NCBI RefSeq assembly: GCF_045679555.1
Contig: NC_092094.1
Coordinates: 17,941,905 to 18,005,904, forward strand
Reading direction: 5' to 3'
Source of the DNA: Salvelinus alpinus
Lineage: Eukaryota; Chordata; Actinopteri; Salmoniformes; Salmonidae
DNA length: 64,000 nucleotides
The position numbers and the translations under genes are program-made. The notes under the pieces were generated by a model. That model saw only the letters and a program-made list of their open reading frames with translations. It made no database searches and was not told where the DNA came from. Positions 44,147 to 55,606 of this stretch are shown in pieces (position 1 is the first letter of the stretch; every line of letters starts with the position of its first letter).

Positions 44147-46844
44147 GTATGAGTGGAAGGTCGTTAGACAAATCCCTACCAAAACAGTTATTTTACTTGG
44201 ACTATTATCAACTTAAAGGTGTGTTGATACATCTTTGCACTACTTATTCATTTTATAGAGGCTAGAATTGAAAGTCTGAAACAACATTATATGAATGTAT
44301 TTGTCACATTTGGGTTAAGATTTCGTGGGAACATGGCTGTTTTTTAAAAACCTGGCTCTGGCTGCACCAATATGCCCCATGTTTACCAAGTCCCTGGCTG
44401 TCATTCCTGTCAATGTGACTTTAATCCTAAACGCTCAATGGCCAAAGCATTTTTCTGTAAGGACCTCAATCCCATTGTTATGGTCGTGATGTTAATCTTT
44501 TAGCTTTTAATGTGAGCGTTTCATAATCTCACCCTTGTTGCCCATGTAAAAATCAGTTACCCAAGCTCTGTCACTACTAGAATAAGTCCGAGATTTATAA
44601 GGGCTGGGCCTGCATATCAGCACAGAGGCAGGACAAAAATACATCAGGAGCTAGTGGTGTCACTCTCGAACCGGATGGGTTTCTGTCAGATTTGAGGCCA
44701 ATATATTCTCTGTGAAGGTTGACTGAGACGGAAGTATCCATACAGACAGAAGCATGTGAGTGGGAGACAGACTTTTCCTTTTATAGTATTATCAATGTGA
44801 TTGCTTGTGTTTTTTTTTATTGTGTGACTTTTGTAGGATTGTATTTTACAAAGCACTGCATTATGCTCTTATTAGTAAACCACAGTCAAATAGATAGTAG
44901 ATAAGACCACTTGTTGTAAATGTCCCTGTATGGATTTTCCTCCAAGATCCAGATATGATTGGCTTCCACCCTGAGTCCACCCTATTCCCTTATCTACCTG
45001 CTTATTTACACCTGGGCTTGCAGTCTGTCAGGTTCCTGGGGTTCTCAGTCAGTTTATACTTCTGTTACTTTAGTCTATCATTGGTATGTATGAATACACT
45101 GCAGAGCTCTTTGATGCAGTTTTAATAATGCAATAGATCTACTATTGAGGTAATTGATGTTTGTAGAAATATTTCTATATTGTGGTGTGTTGACGGTGAA
45201 GGTTTGGCATGTGTTCAAGTAGAAGAGGAAATATAAGGAAGAACTGTGCAAATGCAAAAGCTGGTAACAGAATAACACTGAAGTATATTATACTGTCATT
45301 CTGTTACCGAACTTTGCATCTGCACAGTTTTTCCAGTAAATATTTGTATATAATTTACTGTGTAAATTGTTCAAAGTAGTCATTGTGCATAGTTATATGG
45401 TTTATTACATTTTGATGTCAAGTCTCAGCCTAATTTTGTTACTGTGGAATTGCCATTATCTGAAAGCAAGAATTCATTCCTGGATGTCTTTGCACTGTGC
45501 AGTAATTACCAGTATAATTGGTCATTCTCTACCAGCCCTCGCACTATTTCTCCCTTCACATATACTTAATTTTCCACCCTAGCGGTTGGTAGCAGTCTTC
45601 AGCACATGTTAACGCTTCGCCTTATTACATGAATGTGTGTCTATTACAGTAAAAGTCAATTTTATACTTGAGCCGAAAATGTGGTCGGAGGCTTTGTATG
45701 GAAGGTGTGACGCAATTGCGAAGGCCTTGAGGGCAAATTGAGCTCCGCACCGCTCAAACTTTGTAACAATGCGGAGGGCTATGTGTAACTCCGCATTGAC
45801 ATGTTTGGTTGACGGTAGGTGGGGGCGGAAGGTCCTATATAAACTCACTTCCTTCACGACAGCTCAGTGAAGTATAAATGCTCTGACTTCTGCAGAGGCC
45901 ATATCGCAGTAAATGCTGTACGGCCACTGCAGATGTGGTATTGACCATGTCGTCTTTAAGCCAAGGGAATAGCAAGTATGTGATTGCTGGATCGCTAGTT
46001 TATAGCTTATCCTGCCAAGGATGGGTGTGGGTGTTATCTGGTTTGATGTGCATAGATTTGGTCTCTCGATGGTCCTCCAGAGATGTCATTACGGCCTGTG
46101 TGGTAATAGCATGACCTACATACCCCCGGTCATTAAGGCTAACATATGAAACCGTCCATTGGGCAGACAGACTGGAGTTCATGTCAAGCAGGACGTTTTC
46201 TATGATGTGGAATCTGTAGTAAATGCTAATAAACTAGGAGCATGACCATGTTGAATCTAAGTTTGAATGTTATTTGACTTCATAGATATGACTGGAATGC
46301 TCTTTTTGAAGTGGGGTTATGTCCCTTTCCTGATTGGAGGAAAGGAACAACTGACCTGACTAATATAATTATATTTCATAAAGGGCCTTCTCTGTTTGTT
46401 CTTTCTCCATTACAAATTGTCCTGTCTATCCTGCAGCAGGTCCATATTTCACATCTCTGACATTCCTCCAGGGGATGTTTCCTGCCTGGGCAGAAACTGA
46501 GTGTGCTGGAGTTAATTAGCATCATATTAAAACCTGCATGTCTCCAGCCAACCACTTTGAATTCCCTTTCATCACACCACCACTCTGACACGCCTAAATG
46601 CTTTGTGTGAGACTTTTGGGATTTTCCCCACGGAAAAAGAATATCCTATGAGCTCTAGACTGTATTATGAAATTGCATGTACTGTAAAGAGATCGGTTTA
46701 TATAGGCTGTAGTGGTCTAGGGAGAAGTCTCTTTGCTTGGTGCTCAGAGCCAGTGAGCCATGTCTTTTGAAGTGTGTTTTCCAAGGTGTTTCTGGCTCAG
46801 TCTGTCTGGCCAGGCACTTGTCGGCTCTTCTTTGATAGATAAAA
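44147..46844. other. Gap between dkk3 and mical2; two promoter-like spots
   Basis: No coding exon recognised. Two places look promoter-like on the plus strand. One is at 44595-44756: TTTATAAGGG, then a donor-like GCAT/GTGAGT. The other is at 45821-45976: GGGGGCGG, TATATAAA, then GCAA/GTATGT. A region at 45660-45850 rich in GCGG/CCGC could instead be a dispersed repeat. Confidence 0.35.
45821..45976 (+). promoter_or_regulatory. Candidate promoter and non-coding first exon of mical2
   Basis: GC box GGGGGCGG (45821-45828), TATA box TATATAAA (45836-45843) and, about 130 bases on, CAA/GTATGTG as a donor. The mical2 start codon exon at 58731 begins with an acceptor, so at least one 5' non-coding exon must lie upstream, and this is one plausible place. 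A second candidate is 44595-44756. Both rest on short motifs only. Confidence 0.2.
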
Positions 46845-47925
46845 ACGCAACAATTTCATAGACTTTACTGAGTTACAGTTCATATAAGTAAATCAGTCAA
46901 TTGAAATAAATTCATTAGGCCCTAATCTACGGATTTAACATGACGGAATACAGATATGTATCTTGGTCAGAGATGTATTTTTTTGAAAGGTATATCAGAA
47001 AACCAGCCCGTATCTGGTGTGAACACTTTTTCCCCCTCATGCAGCTCGACACATCTCCTTCGCATAGTGTTGATCAGGCTGTTTGATTGTGGAATGTTGT
47101 CCCTCTCCTCTTCAATAGCTGTGCAAAGTTGCTGGATATTGGCGGGAACTGGAACTCTCTGTCGATCCAGAGCATCCCAAACATGCTCAATAGGTTTGAG
47201 TATGCAGGCCATGGAAGAACTGGGAAATTTTCAGTTTCCTGGAATTGTGTACAGATCCTTGTGACATGGGCCGTGCATTATGCGGAAACATGAGGTGATG
47301 GCAGTGGATAAATGGCATGACAATGGGCCTCAGGATCTCCTGGTACCTCTGTGCATTAAAATGCAATTGTGTTCGTTGTCCATAGCTTAACCATGCCCAT
47401 ACCATAACCCCACCGCCGCCATGGGGCACACTGTTCACAACATTGACATCAGCAAACCGGTCGCCCACACGACACCAAACGTGGTCTGCGGTTGTGAGGC
47501 TGGTTGGATGTACTGCCAAATTCTCTAAAATGACGTTGGAAGTGGCGTATGGTAGAGAAATTCTGGCAACAGCTCTGGTGGACATTCCTGCAGTCAGCAT
47601 ATCAATTAAACACTCCCTCAACTTGAGACATTGTGTGACACAACTACACATTTAAGAGTGGCCTTTTGTCCACTGCACAAGGTGCACCTGTGTAATGATC
47701 ATGCTGTTTAATCAGATTTTTGATATCCCACACCTGTCAGGTGGATGGATTATCTCTTGCAAAGGAGAAATGCTCACTAACGGATGTAAACACATTTTGT
47801 GCGTATGGAACATTTCTGCTATTTAAAAAATATATATATATAAAAAAAAAATCTCATGAAACATGGGACCAACACTTTACATGTGTTTTTTTAACATGTA
47901 TACAATACATTTTTGTGCAGTGTGT
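46845..47925 (-). mobile_element. Tc1-like element ('tactgaacaaaaat' family), copy 2
   Basis: Left part 'agataaaaacgcaacaattt', 'agttcatataagtaaatcag'. Right part 'gtgcacctgtgtaatgatca', 'catgggaccaacactttac'. Terminal bases are decayed. More complete than the copy at 21572-22516. Confidence 0.87.
46967..47651 (-). pseudogene. Tc1 transposase, decayed
   Basis: The minus strand reads LKLRECLIDMLTAGMSTRAV (DNA-binding helix), then after a deletion VGDRFADVNVVNSVPHGGGG and VMVWAWLSYGQRTQLHFNAQ, then RPIVMPFI with the second catalytic block degraded to PHNARPM. A separate frame (46967-47212) carries LKPIEHVWDALDR (third block). The first catalytic aspartate is in the deleted part. Confidence 0.83.
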
Positions 47926-47961
47926 GTGCGCCATTTTAGTCATGTGCGCATACATTTTAAG

Positions 47962-48032
47962 TAAGGATTGTCCTGGGAATCAAACCCATTATCCTGCCTT
48001 GCGGGCACCATGCTCTAGCAACTGACCTAATT
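47962..48032 (-). repeat. tRNA-derived fragment (Ala-like)
   Basis: Minus strand: 'aggtcagttgctagagcatg' (A box), 'gcaaggcaggataat', 'gggtttgattcccaggac' (B box). The layout matches teleost repeats derived from a TGC-anticodon-like tRNA. The acceptor stem does not pair, so it is not a functional gene. Confidence 0.6.
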
Positions 48033-48985
48033 TTGATTCCTGTCTCACTGAGAAGGCATGACTTTCCTTCTCTCATAGTGTTCTCTTGACATTACACTAT
48101 GTGCTTCAGCACTCCCAGTCTACTACCACAGTACTCAGTCAGCTGGTCTGAACTAATTAGAAGCTTACTTCTACATTAAACTAATTTTCCACTACAACTG
48201 TATGCAAAAGCTCAAACTTATATCTGAAATATTTAGCATTGTCAATGGCCTTGTATCAAACGTCCAATTTTTAAACTCAAGTTCGAAAAGTCGTCGCTTG
48301 AGGTATTGTCGTACAGTATATGAAATGTGCTTTTGTGGGTTAACCTACATAGTCAGAATAACAAACCTTTATCAGTGATCAAGCACACTTCCTTAAGGTC
48401 TCTTAAGCAAGAGCATATGTTGAAATTCACTCATTCATTCATATTTGTATTCTGTACAGGCTTCCTTTTTCATTCTGTCATTTAGGTTAGTATTGTGGAG
48501 TAACTACAATGTTGTTGGTCCGTCCGTCAGTTTTCTATCACAGCCCTTAAAACTGCTACAGGATTGGTGGGTCCCCCTTGGGATGGTTGAGCTAATGTAG
48601 GCTAATGCGATTAGCATGAGGTTGTAAGTAACAAGAACAGTTCCCGGGACATAGACATATCTGATATTATTTCACTGTCCAATTTACAGTGAAATAAAAC
48701 GATGCTATTGTTTGAGCAGAGTGCACAGTTATGAACTTAAAGTTATTAGTAAACCAATTACGCACATTTGGGCAGTCTTGATACAAATTTTAACAGAAAC
48801 GGTTCATTGGATCAGTTTAAAACTTTGCACATACACTGCTGACATCTAGTGGCCAAAATTGTGCCTGGCCTAAAACAACACAAAAGAGCCATAATGTATT
48901 TTCAAAGATGATGGTACAAAACAAGTTTATTTTCTTTGTATTATCTTTTATCAGATCTACATTAATTTCACATTTCCACAAACTT
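48033..48985. other. Gap with no recognised gene
   Basis: AT-rich, no exon or repeat recognised. A minus-strand open stretch (48817-49095) crosses into the Rex1 start and is not supported. Confidence 0.4.
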
Positions 48986-49149
48986 AGGATGGCGCCGGAG
49001 AAGGCAGACGTTTTACGTGCCCCCAATCGATTGTGTTCTTTTGTAGTTTCTTCCGCGTAGGTCATCGATTTTCTTATTGTCCAAAGATTGCACATTTTCT
49101 AGCAGAATGGAAGTGGGGGTTTATGCGTTCGCCTATGAATTCTCAGAGG

Positions 49150-51034
49150 GCAGCCCACCCTCTGGGCCCTTTTAATCCACCTCTATACGCAAATCATGGG
49201 GATCTGGGCCTGTTCCTGAGAAAGCAGTATATCTTTCGTCAGACTGGTTTCTACCAGTCTGTGGTGAGTAATCGCAGGCTTTATGTCCAGAAGTTATTTT
49301 CGGTCATAAGATACGGTAGCGGCAACATTATGTACAAAAATAAACAAACCAACCAACTGGACATTCAAAACTGTAAAAACGTATGCTTCACGGAGTCGTG
49401 GCTAAACGACGACACTATCAACATCAACACTGTATCGGCAGGATAGAACAGCGACGTCTGGTAAGACAAGGGGCGGCGGACTATGGATTTTTGTAAATTA
49501 CAGTTGGTGCCAGATATCTAAAGAAGTCTCGCGCAATTGTATTTCATGAGAAACTAGACCACACTACCTACCTAGAGAATTATATCTGTATTTTTCATAG
49601 CTGTTTACATACCACCACAGTCAGAGGCTGGCACTACGACAGCATTGAATGAGCTGTATTCTGCCATACGCAAACAGGAAAACGCTCATCCAGAGGCAGC
49701 GCTCCTAGTAGCCAGGGACTTTAATGCAGGGAAACTTGAATCCGTTTGTTCCACATTTCTATCAGCATGTTAAATGTGTAACCAGAGGGGGGGATACTCT
49801 GGACCACCTTTACTCCACACACAGAGACGCATACAAAGCTCACCCTCCATTTGGCAAATCTGGCCATAATTCTATCCTCCTGCTTACAAGCTAAAATTAA
49901 AGCAGGAAGCACCAGTGACTTGATCAATAAAAGTGGTCAGATGAAGCAGATGCTAAGCTACACGACTGTTTTGCTAGCACAGAAGGAATATGTTCCGGGA
50001 TTCCTCCGATGCTATGCCCTCCGAACCATCAAACAGGCGAAGCGTCAGTACAGGACTAAGATCAAATCATGTGTGGCAGGACTTGCAAACCATTAGACTA
50101 CAAAGGGATCACAGCCGAGAGCTGACCAGTGACACGAGCCTTCCCAGACGAGCTAAACTACTTCTTTGCTCGCTTCGAGGCAAATGACACTGACACATGC
50201 ATGAGAGCACCAGCAGTTCCGGATGTCTGTGTGACACGCTCTCCGTAGCCAACGTGAGTAAGACCTTTAAACAGGTCAACATACACACGACTGCGGTGCC
50301 AGATGGATTACCAGGATGTGTACTCTGAGCTTGCACTGACCAACTGGCAGGTGTCTTCACTGACATTTTCAACATGTCCCTGACTGAGTCTGTAATACCA
50401 ACATGTTTCAAGCAGACCACCATAGTCCCTGTGCCCAAGAACACAAAGGTAACCTGCCTAAATGACTACAGACCCGTAGCACTCACATCCGTAGCCATGA
50501 AGTGCTTTGAAAGGTTGGTAATGGCTCACATCAACACCATTATCCCAGAAACCCTAGATCCACTCCAATTTGCATACCGCCCAAACAGATCCACAGATGA
50601 TGCAATCTCTATTGCACTCCACACTGCCCTTTCCCACCTGGACAAAAGGAACACTTATGTGAGAATGCTATTCATTGACTACAGCTCAGCGTTCAACATC
50701 ATAGTACCCTCAAAGCTCATCACTAAGCTGTGTACCCTGGGACTAAACACCTCCCTCTGCAACTGAATCCTGGACTTCCTGACGGGCTGCCCCCAGGTGG
50801 TAAGGGTAGGTAACGCATCCGCCACGATGATCCTCAAACAGGGGGCGTGCTAAGTCCCCTCCTGTACTCCATGTTCACTCATGACTGCACAACACCATCA
50901 TCAAGTTTGCCGGTGACACAACAGTGGTAGGCCTGATCAACGATGAGACGGCCTATAGGGAGCAGGTCAGAGACCTGGCCGTGTGGTGCCAGGATAACAA
51001 CCTCTCCCTCGACGTGATCAAGACAAAGGAGATG
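49150..51034 (+). pseudogene. Rex1 endonuclease and reverse transcriptase, 5' part
   Basis: Endonuclease scraps include VCFTESWLNDDTINI (49382-49428) and AVYIPPQSEAGTTT (about 49600-49640). The reverse transcriptase frame is open at 50374-50766: [54 protein letters not shown] and [18 protein letters not shown]. It then meets TGA at 50764 where the family has Trp. The catalytic box reads FAGD (50906-50917) where FADD is expected, so the second active-site position is changed. Several frameshifts follow. The enzyme is dead. Confidence 0.88.
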
Positions 51035-51858
51035 TGTCGTGTCTTTGCTATCATTAAATTGAAGACTTATAGTTTTTATCAAAGATTCCTGTAATTAGGG
51101 ATTACGCGATCACTTGAGTAATAACGTAACTAATTAACTATGAATTCGAGGGCACCAGGGAAAGTAGTCAGATTACAAAGTTATAATTTCCCAATATAAC
51201 CTTTCAGATATTTTCATATCTGATCAATAGTCTTCTGATTTAATTATTTATTTATTTTACCTCACGTTAGTCTCATTCCAAACATCGTAAATTGTTGGTT
51301 ATCTGCACGAACCCAGTCGTCACTATGAGTCATCCATACATCAATTGTCTTAAATCATTTATTTATTACTAACTAATTAATTCACAGAAATGCATAAACA
51401 AACAAACAAACAAACTTAAAAATGGTTACATGAAAATGATGGGAGAAATATGCCCTAGGGGGCTGAACCGGCATGGCGGCTTGTTAGACAAAGGGAAAAT
51501 GGGGGTCGATTCAGAAGTCACTACAGAGTATACTCTTTATAACAATTGACATGCTAATCCTTACACATGAACGCTCACTCATTCGGGAACAATTGCAATC
51601 AATATACACTGCTCAAAAAAATAAAGGGAACACTTAAACAACACAATGTAACTCCAAGTCAATCACACTTCTGTGAAATCAAACTGTCCACTTAGGAAGC
51701 AACACTGATTGACAATAAATTTCACATGCTGTTGTGCAAATGGAATAGACAAAGGGTGGAAATTATAGGCAATTAGCAAGACACCCCCAATAAAGGAGTG
51801 GTTCCCCAGGTGGTGACCACAGACCACTTCTCAGTTCCTATGCTTCCTGGCTGATGTT

Positions 51859-52311
51859 TTGGTCACTTTTGAATGCTGGCGGTGCTTTCACTCTAGTGGT
51901 AGCATGAGACGGAGTCTACAACCCACACAAGTGGCTCAGGTAGTGCAGCTCATCCAGGATGGCACATCAATGCGAGCTGTGGCAAGAAGGTTTGCTGTGT
52001 CTGTCAGCGTAGTGTCCAGAGCATGGCGGCGCTACCAGGAGACAGGCCAGTACATCAGGAGACGTGGAGGAGGCCGTAGGAGGGCAACAACCCAGCAGCA
52101 GGACCGCTACCTCCGCCTTTGTGCAAGGAGGAGCACTGCCAGAGCCCTGCAAAATGACCTCCAGCAGGCCACAAATGTGCATGTCAGCATATGGTCTCAC
52201 AAGGGGTCTGAGGATCTCATCTCGGTACCTAATGGCAGTCAGGCTACCTCTGGCGAGCACATGGAGGGCTGTGCGGCCCCACAAAGAAATGCCACCCCAC
52301 ACCATGACTGA
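51859..52311 (+). pseudogene. Tc1 transposase N-terminal half, inverted duplicate
   Basis: The plus strand codes residues 1-109 of the same transposase as the minus-strand copy: [39 protein letters not shown] (helix-turn-helix) and [19 protein letters not shown]. It then leaves homology at 52184 and runs into antisense loop sequence. It would encode a DNA-binding domain only. Confidence 0.85.
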
Positions 52312-52914
52312 CCCACCGCCAAACCGGTCATGCTGGAGGATGTTGCAGGCAGCAGAACATTCTCCACGGCGTCTCCAGACTCTGTCACATGTGCTCAGTG
52401 TGAACCTGCTTTCATCTGTGAAGAGCACAGGGCGCCAGTGGCGAATTTGCCAATCTTGGTGTTCTCTGGCAAATGCCAAACGTCCTGCACGGTGTTGGGC
52501 TGTAAGCACAACCCCCACCTGTGGACGTCGGGCCCTCATACCACCCTCATGGAGTCTGTTTCTGACCGTTTGAGCAGACACATGCACATTTGTGGCCTGC
52601 TGGAGGTCATTTTGCAGGGCGCTGGCAGTGCTCCTCCTGCTCCTCCTTGCACAAAGGCGGAGGTAGCGGTCCTGCTGCTGGGTTGTTGCCCTCCTACGGC
52701 CTCCTCCACGTCTCCTGATGTACTGGCCTGTCTCCTGGTAGCGCCTCCATGCTCTGGACACTACGTTGACAGACACAGCAAACCTTCTTGCCACAGCTCG
52801 CATTGATGTGCCATCCTGGATGAGCTGCACTACCTGAGCCACTTGTGTGGGTTGTAGACTCCGTCTCATGCTACCACTAGAGTGAAAGCACCGCCAGCAT
52901 TCAAAAGTGACCAA
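51967..52914 (-). pseudogene. Tc1 transposase fused to antisense of its own N-terminal part (315 codons)
   Basis: An unbroken minus-strand frame. Residues 1-110 are the N-terminal DNA-binding domain, [19 protein letters not shown] follows, then the first catalytic aspartate (residue 167, [12 protein letters not shown]) and [19 protein letters not shown]. After RPLVRPYA (residue 243, base about 52185) the frame enters the other arm and reads its antisense ([12 protein letters not shown] and on). The second and third catalytic acids are missing. If expressed it would be a transposase-derived DNA-binding protein without catalysis. That the frame stays open across the junction is probably luck. 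Confidence 0.85.
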
Positions 52915-54030
52915 AACATTAGCCAGGAAGCATAGGAACTGAGAAGTGGTCTGTGGTCACCACCTGGGGAACCACTCCTTTATTGGGGGTGTCTTGCTAA
53001 TTGCCTATAATTTCCACCTTTTGTCTATTCCATTTGCACAACAGCATGTGAAATTTATTGTCAATCAGTGTTGCTTCCTAAGTGCACAGTTTGATTTCAC
53101 AGAAGTGTGATTGACTTGGAGTTACATTGTGTTGTTTTAGTGTTCCCTTTATTTTTTTGAGCAGTGTGTGTGTATATATATAGTTACGCTCGGTGTGTGT
53201 CGTCTTGATCGTTGGAGAGAAGTTAGTTTCTGTTGGAGTTCCTTCTGTGTCTGTCTTAGTTCTTGTGGATAGTTCAGAGTGACATTCGTTATAGAATGGA
53301 TGTTTTGGCGGTTGTCTTTCTTCGCGTTCAATGATACCGAATTCCTAGCTGCAGACTAGTAGTCAATATCAAAGACTTGTTCTTATTTGTCTAAGAGTTT
53401 AACCACGTGGTATGGTTAAAGATTCAGCAATGGTACTTAACCTTCGTTCTCCTACGATGGAGAAAACATGGTCTAAATGATAATTTCTCAGAGTTGGCTT
53501 TTATTCGGCTAGCAGGAAGGGGCTGTCTTTGGATGTCTGACCCAACTTGGCTCAGGGGCGGTCCTTGGATTTAGTTCAAATCAAAAAGGGATTTGTATTT
53601 TTCTTCATTAAACAGTCCAAAATCATATTACACAATTATACAAACAGTATCATACTCAGTCATTCATTTTATACAACAAACAGATGTAAACCTCATATCT
53701 GAGGTTATTATATAAACAGCGGTATGGTAATGTAGCCACCCCGTCTCTCATGAGTTTCCCACATGGGGACAAATAGACATGTTAATAGCTGGGATCTTCA
53801 CCGATCTTTAATACTTTTTCCGGAACATGAAATCTGTTCGTACCTCAAGTTCTGTGAGGTGGAAGAAACCTCTTTGTCCTGAAAGTTTACCCTCTCTCTA
53901 ATACTGTTTAGCCATGAGGAGATTCTCAGGAATTTACGACGTCTCTCTGTGATCACAGCATGGGTTGAAGGAGGAAAGGGAGAGGGGGATGGGGTTTGCA
54001 ATACCCAAGCAGGCAACGTCATGACAGATG

Positions 54031-54506
54031 ATTGTGGACTACAGGAAAAATATGACCGAGCATGCCCCCATTCTTATCGACAAGGCTGCAGTGGAGTAGG
54101 TTGTGCTTCAAGTTACTTGGTGTCCACATCACCAACAAACTAACATGGTCCAAACACCAAGACAGTCGTGAAGCAGGCACGACAAAACCTATTCCCCCTC
54201 AGGAGACTGAAAAGATTTGGCATGGATCCTTAGATCCTCAAAAGGTTCTACAGCTGCACCATCGAGAGCATCCTGACTGGTTGCATCACTGCATGGTATG
54301 GCAACTGCTCGGCCTCCAACCGCAAGGCACTACAGAGGGTAGTGCGTACGGCCCAGTGCATCACAGGGGCCAAGCTTCCTGCCATCAAGGACCTCCTATA
54401 CCAGGCGGTGTCAGAGGAAGGCCCTAAAAATTGTCACACTCCAGCCACCCTAGTCATAGATTGTTCTCTCTGCTACCACATGGCAAGCAATACCGGAGCG
54501 CCAAGT
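54031..54506 (+). pseudogene. Rex1 reverse transcriptase, 3' part
   Basis: Resumes with 'attgtggactacagg' (IVDYR), then LLGVHITNKLTWSKH (54115-54160, with frameshifts), RLKRFGMDP and FYSCTIESILTG. The 121-codon open frame at 54062-54427 is partly out of the coding frame. The piece stops at 'ggagcgccaagt', where the second LTR is inserted. Confidence 0.82.
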
Positions 54507-55062
54507 TGTTGAGGGAATTAAATAATTCCTCTATGTACTCATTAATTAAAATCAATCTGTCTATTTATAAGAATTTGTAAGATACTTATTAACATAAAAT
54601 AGACAGGATACAGTCTTATTAAAATTAGATAATAGTATTTATTCTCGGAGCACGCTCCCATTCAACCATAAACAACAGTTTTTTATACAAGATATGACAT
54701 CATTGGTTTACAGAATAAATCTCCTCCTCTTGACCAATATAAAACAGGTTCAAAAGTTCATTCCAACTCCCCAGCGCACACACATGACACACAATATAAT
54801 CTATTCTCCTGAAGGCTCACTATAATTTATTACCACTTTAGCAGACAACTCAAGATAATGGAAGACCTAAAAAGTTACTCACTGCCTTATCTAAACATCT
54901 CAGGGCTAAGTTGGGTGAGTTCAACCATAGTTTAACGACCCTTTTTGCTTACTTTATAACCCACAGCACAAATCTCTTTCACTAGGCGTGCAGAGTTCAA
55001 TTAGTTATAGTTTTATCTAAATCTAGAAATTGTTTTAGTTATTATTCACAAAATTCCTAACA
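54507..55062. mobile_element. Solo LTR, 556 bp, with 5-bp target duplication
   Basis: Begins TGTTGAGGGAATTAAAT and ends ATTCCTAACA (TGTT..AACA). Flanked by CAAGT at 54502-54506 and 55063-55067. The Rex1 sequence continues directly after it ('ctaggtccaagaggcttcta'). It is unrelated to the 1432-bp and 405-bp LTRs. No internal region. Confidence 0.88.
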
Positions 55063-55106
55063 CAAGTCTAGGTCCAAGAGGCTTCTAAACAGCTTCTACC
55101 TTTTTT

Positions 55107-55606
55107 TTCAAGTCACCATGAGCCTCATGGTGAGATCCCTGCGTGGTTTCTTTCCTCTCCCCCAACTGGGTTAAGAAGGATGCCTGTATCTTTGTAGTGA
55201 CTGGTTGTATTGATACACCATCCAAAGTGTAATTAATAACTTCACCATACTCATAGGGATATTCAGTGTCTGCTTTTATTTACACCCATATATCAATATG
55301 TGGCCTTTGTAAGGCATTGGAAAACCTACCTGGTCTTTGTGGTTTAATCTGTTTGAAATTCACTGCTCGATTTAGGGACCTTACAATTATCTGTATATGT
55401 GGGGAAACCGAGATGAGGTAGTTATTAAAAAAAACATGTTAAGCACTATTGCGCGCACACACAGTGAGTCCATGCAACTTATTTTGTGTCACTGGCCTAC
55501 ACAGAATACCACAATCTCAATTTTAATCCATTTTAAATTTAGGCTGTAAACCAAACAAATATGGAAAAAGTCAAGAGGTGTGATTACTTTCTGAAGGTAC
55601 TATACA
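55107..55606. mobile_element. Tc1-like terminal fragment
   Basis: 'ttcaagtcaccatgagcctc', 'cactgctcgatttagggacc' and a terminus 'gtgattactttctgaaggta' match the outer half of a further salmonid Tc1 family. The transposase end is tiny and the other half is absent. It lies flush with the Rex1 3' end. Confidence 0.72.

Larger units (their letters stand above)
51607..53166. mobile_element. Fold-back (palindromic) Tc1-like element
   Basis: Both ends carry the same terminus, 'cactgctcaaaaaaataaag' at 51607 and its complement ending 53166. Arm 51607-52184 (578 bp) is an inverted copy of 52580-53166 (587 bp). The arms differ mainly by a 9-base unit (coding RRS) and a few substitutions. The 395-bp middle is single-copy. 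In a normal element the 3' half of the transposase gene and the 3' terminus would stand at the left. Here they are replaced by an inverted 5' half. The transposase start is therefore present twice, facing inward. Confidence 0.93.
51035..54026. mobile_element. Solo LTR (copy 2, 1432 bp) with nested fold-back Tc1
   Basis: Starts TGTCGTGTCTTTGCTAT and ends AACGTCATGACA. Flanked by GATG at 51031-51034 and 54027-54030, the target duplication within Rex1. Subtracting the Tc1 at 51607-53166 (1560 bp) leaves 1432 bp, identical in length to the copy at 40649. No internal retrovirus-like genes. Confidence 0.9.
48986..55106 (+). mobile_element. Rex1-type LINE broken by two solo LTRs
   Basis: It starts at 'aggatggcgccggagaaggc' and continues through an endonuclease and reverse transcriptase. 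An LTR cuts it at 51034/54031 and a second at 54506/55068. The last piece is 'ctaggtccaagaggcttcta' to about 55106. Joined in mind across both LTRs (each with a target duplication), the reading 'aaggagatg'/'attgtggactacagg' is continuous, so this was one insertion. The 3' end runs into a Tc1 fragment. Confidence 0.9.

Noticed and set aside
45078-45278. Protein-coding exon in the minus strand at 45.1-45.3 kb
   Set aside because: No splice signals or similarity; a chance frame in AT-rich sequence.
49033-49446. Host gene at the Rex1 start
   Set aside because: The 137-codon frame includes the Rex1 endonuclease motif TESWL and lies at the LINE 5' end.
52064-52806. Plus-strand frames of 158-169 codons in the fold-back Tc1
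   Set aside because: Antisense to the transposase frame; open because of the codon bias of the sense strand and the palindrome.
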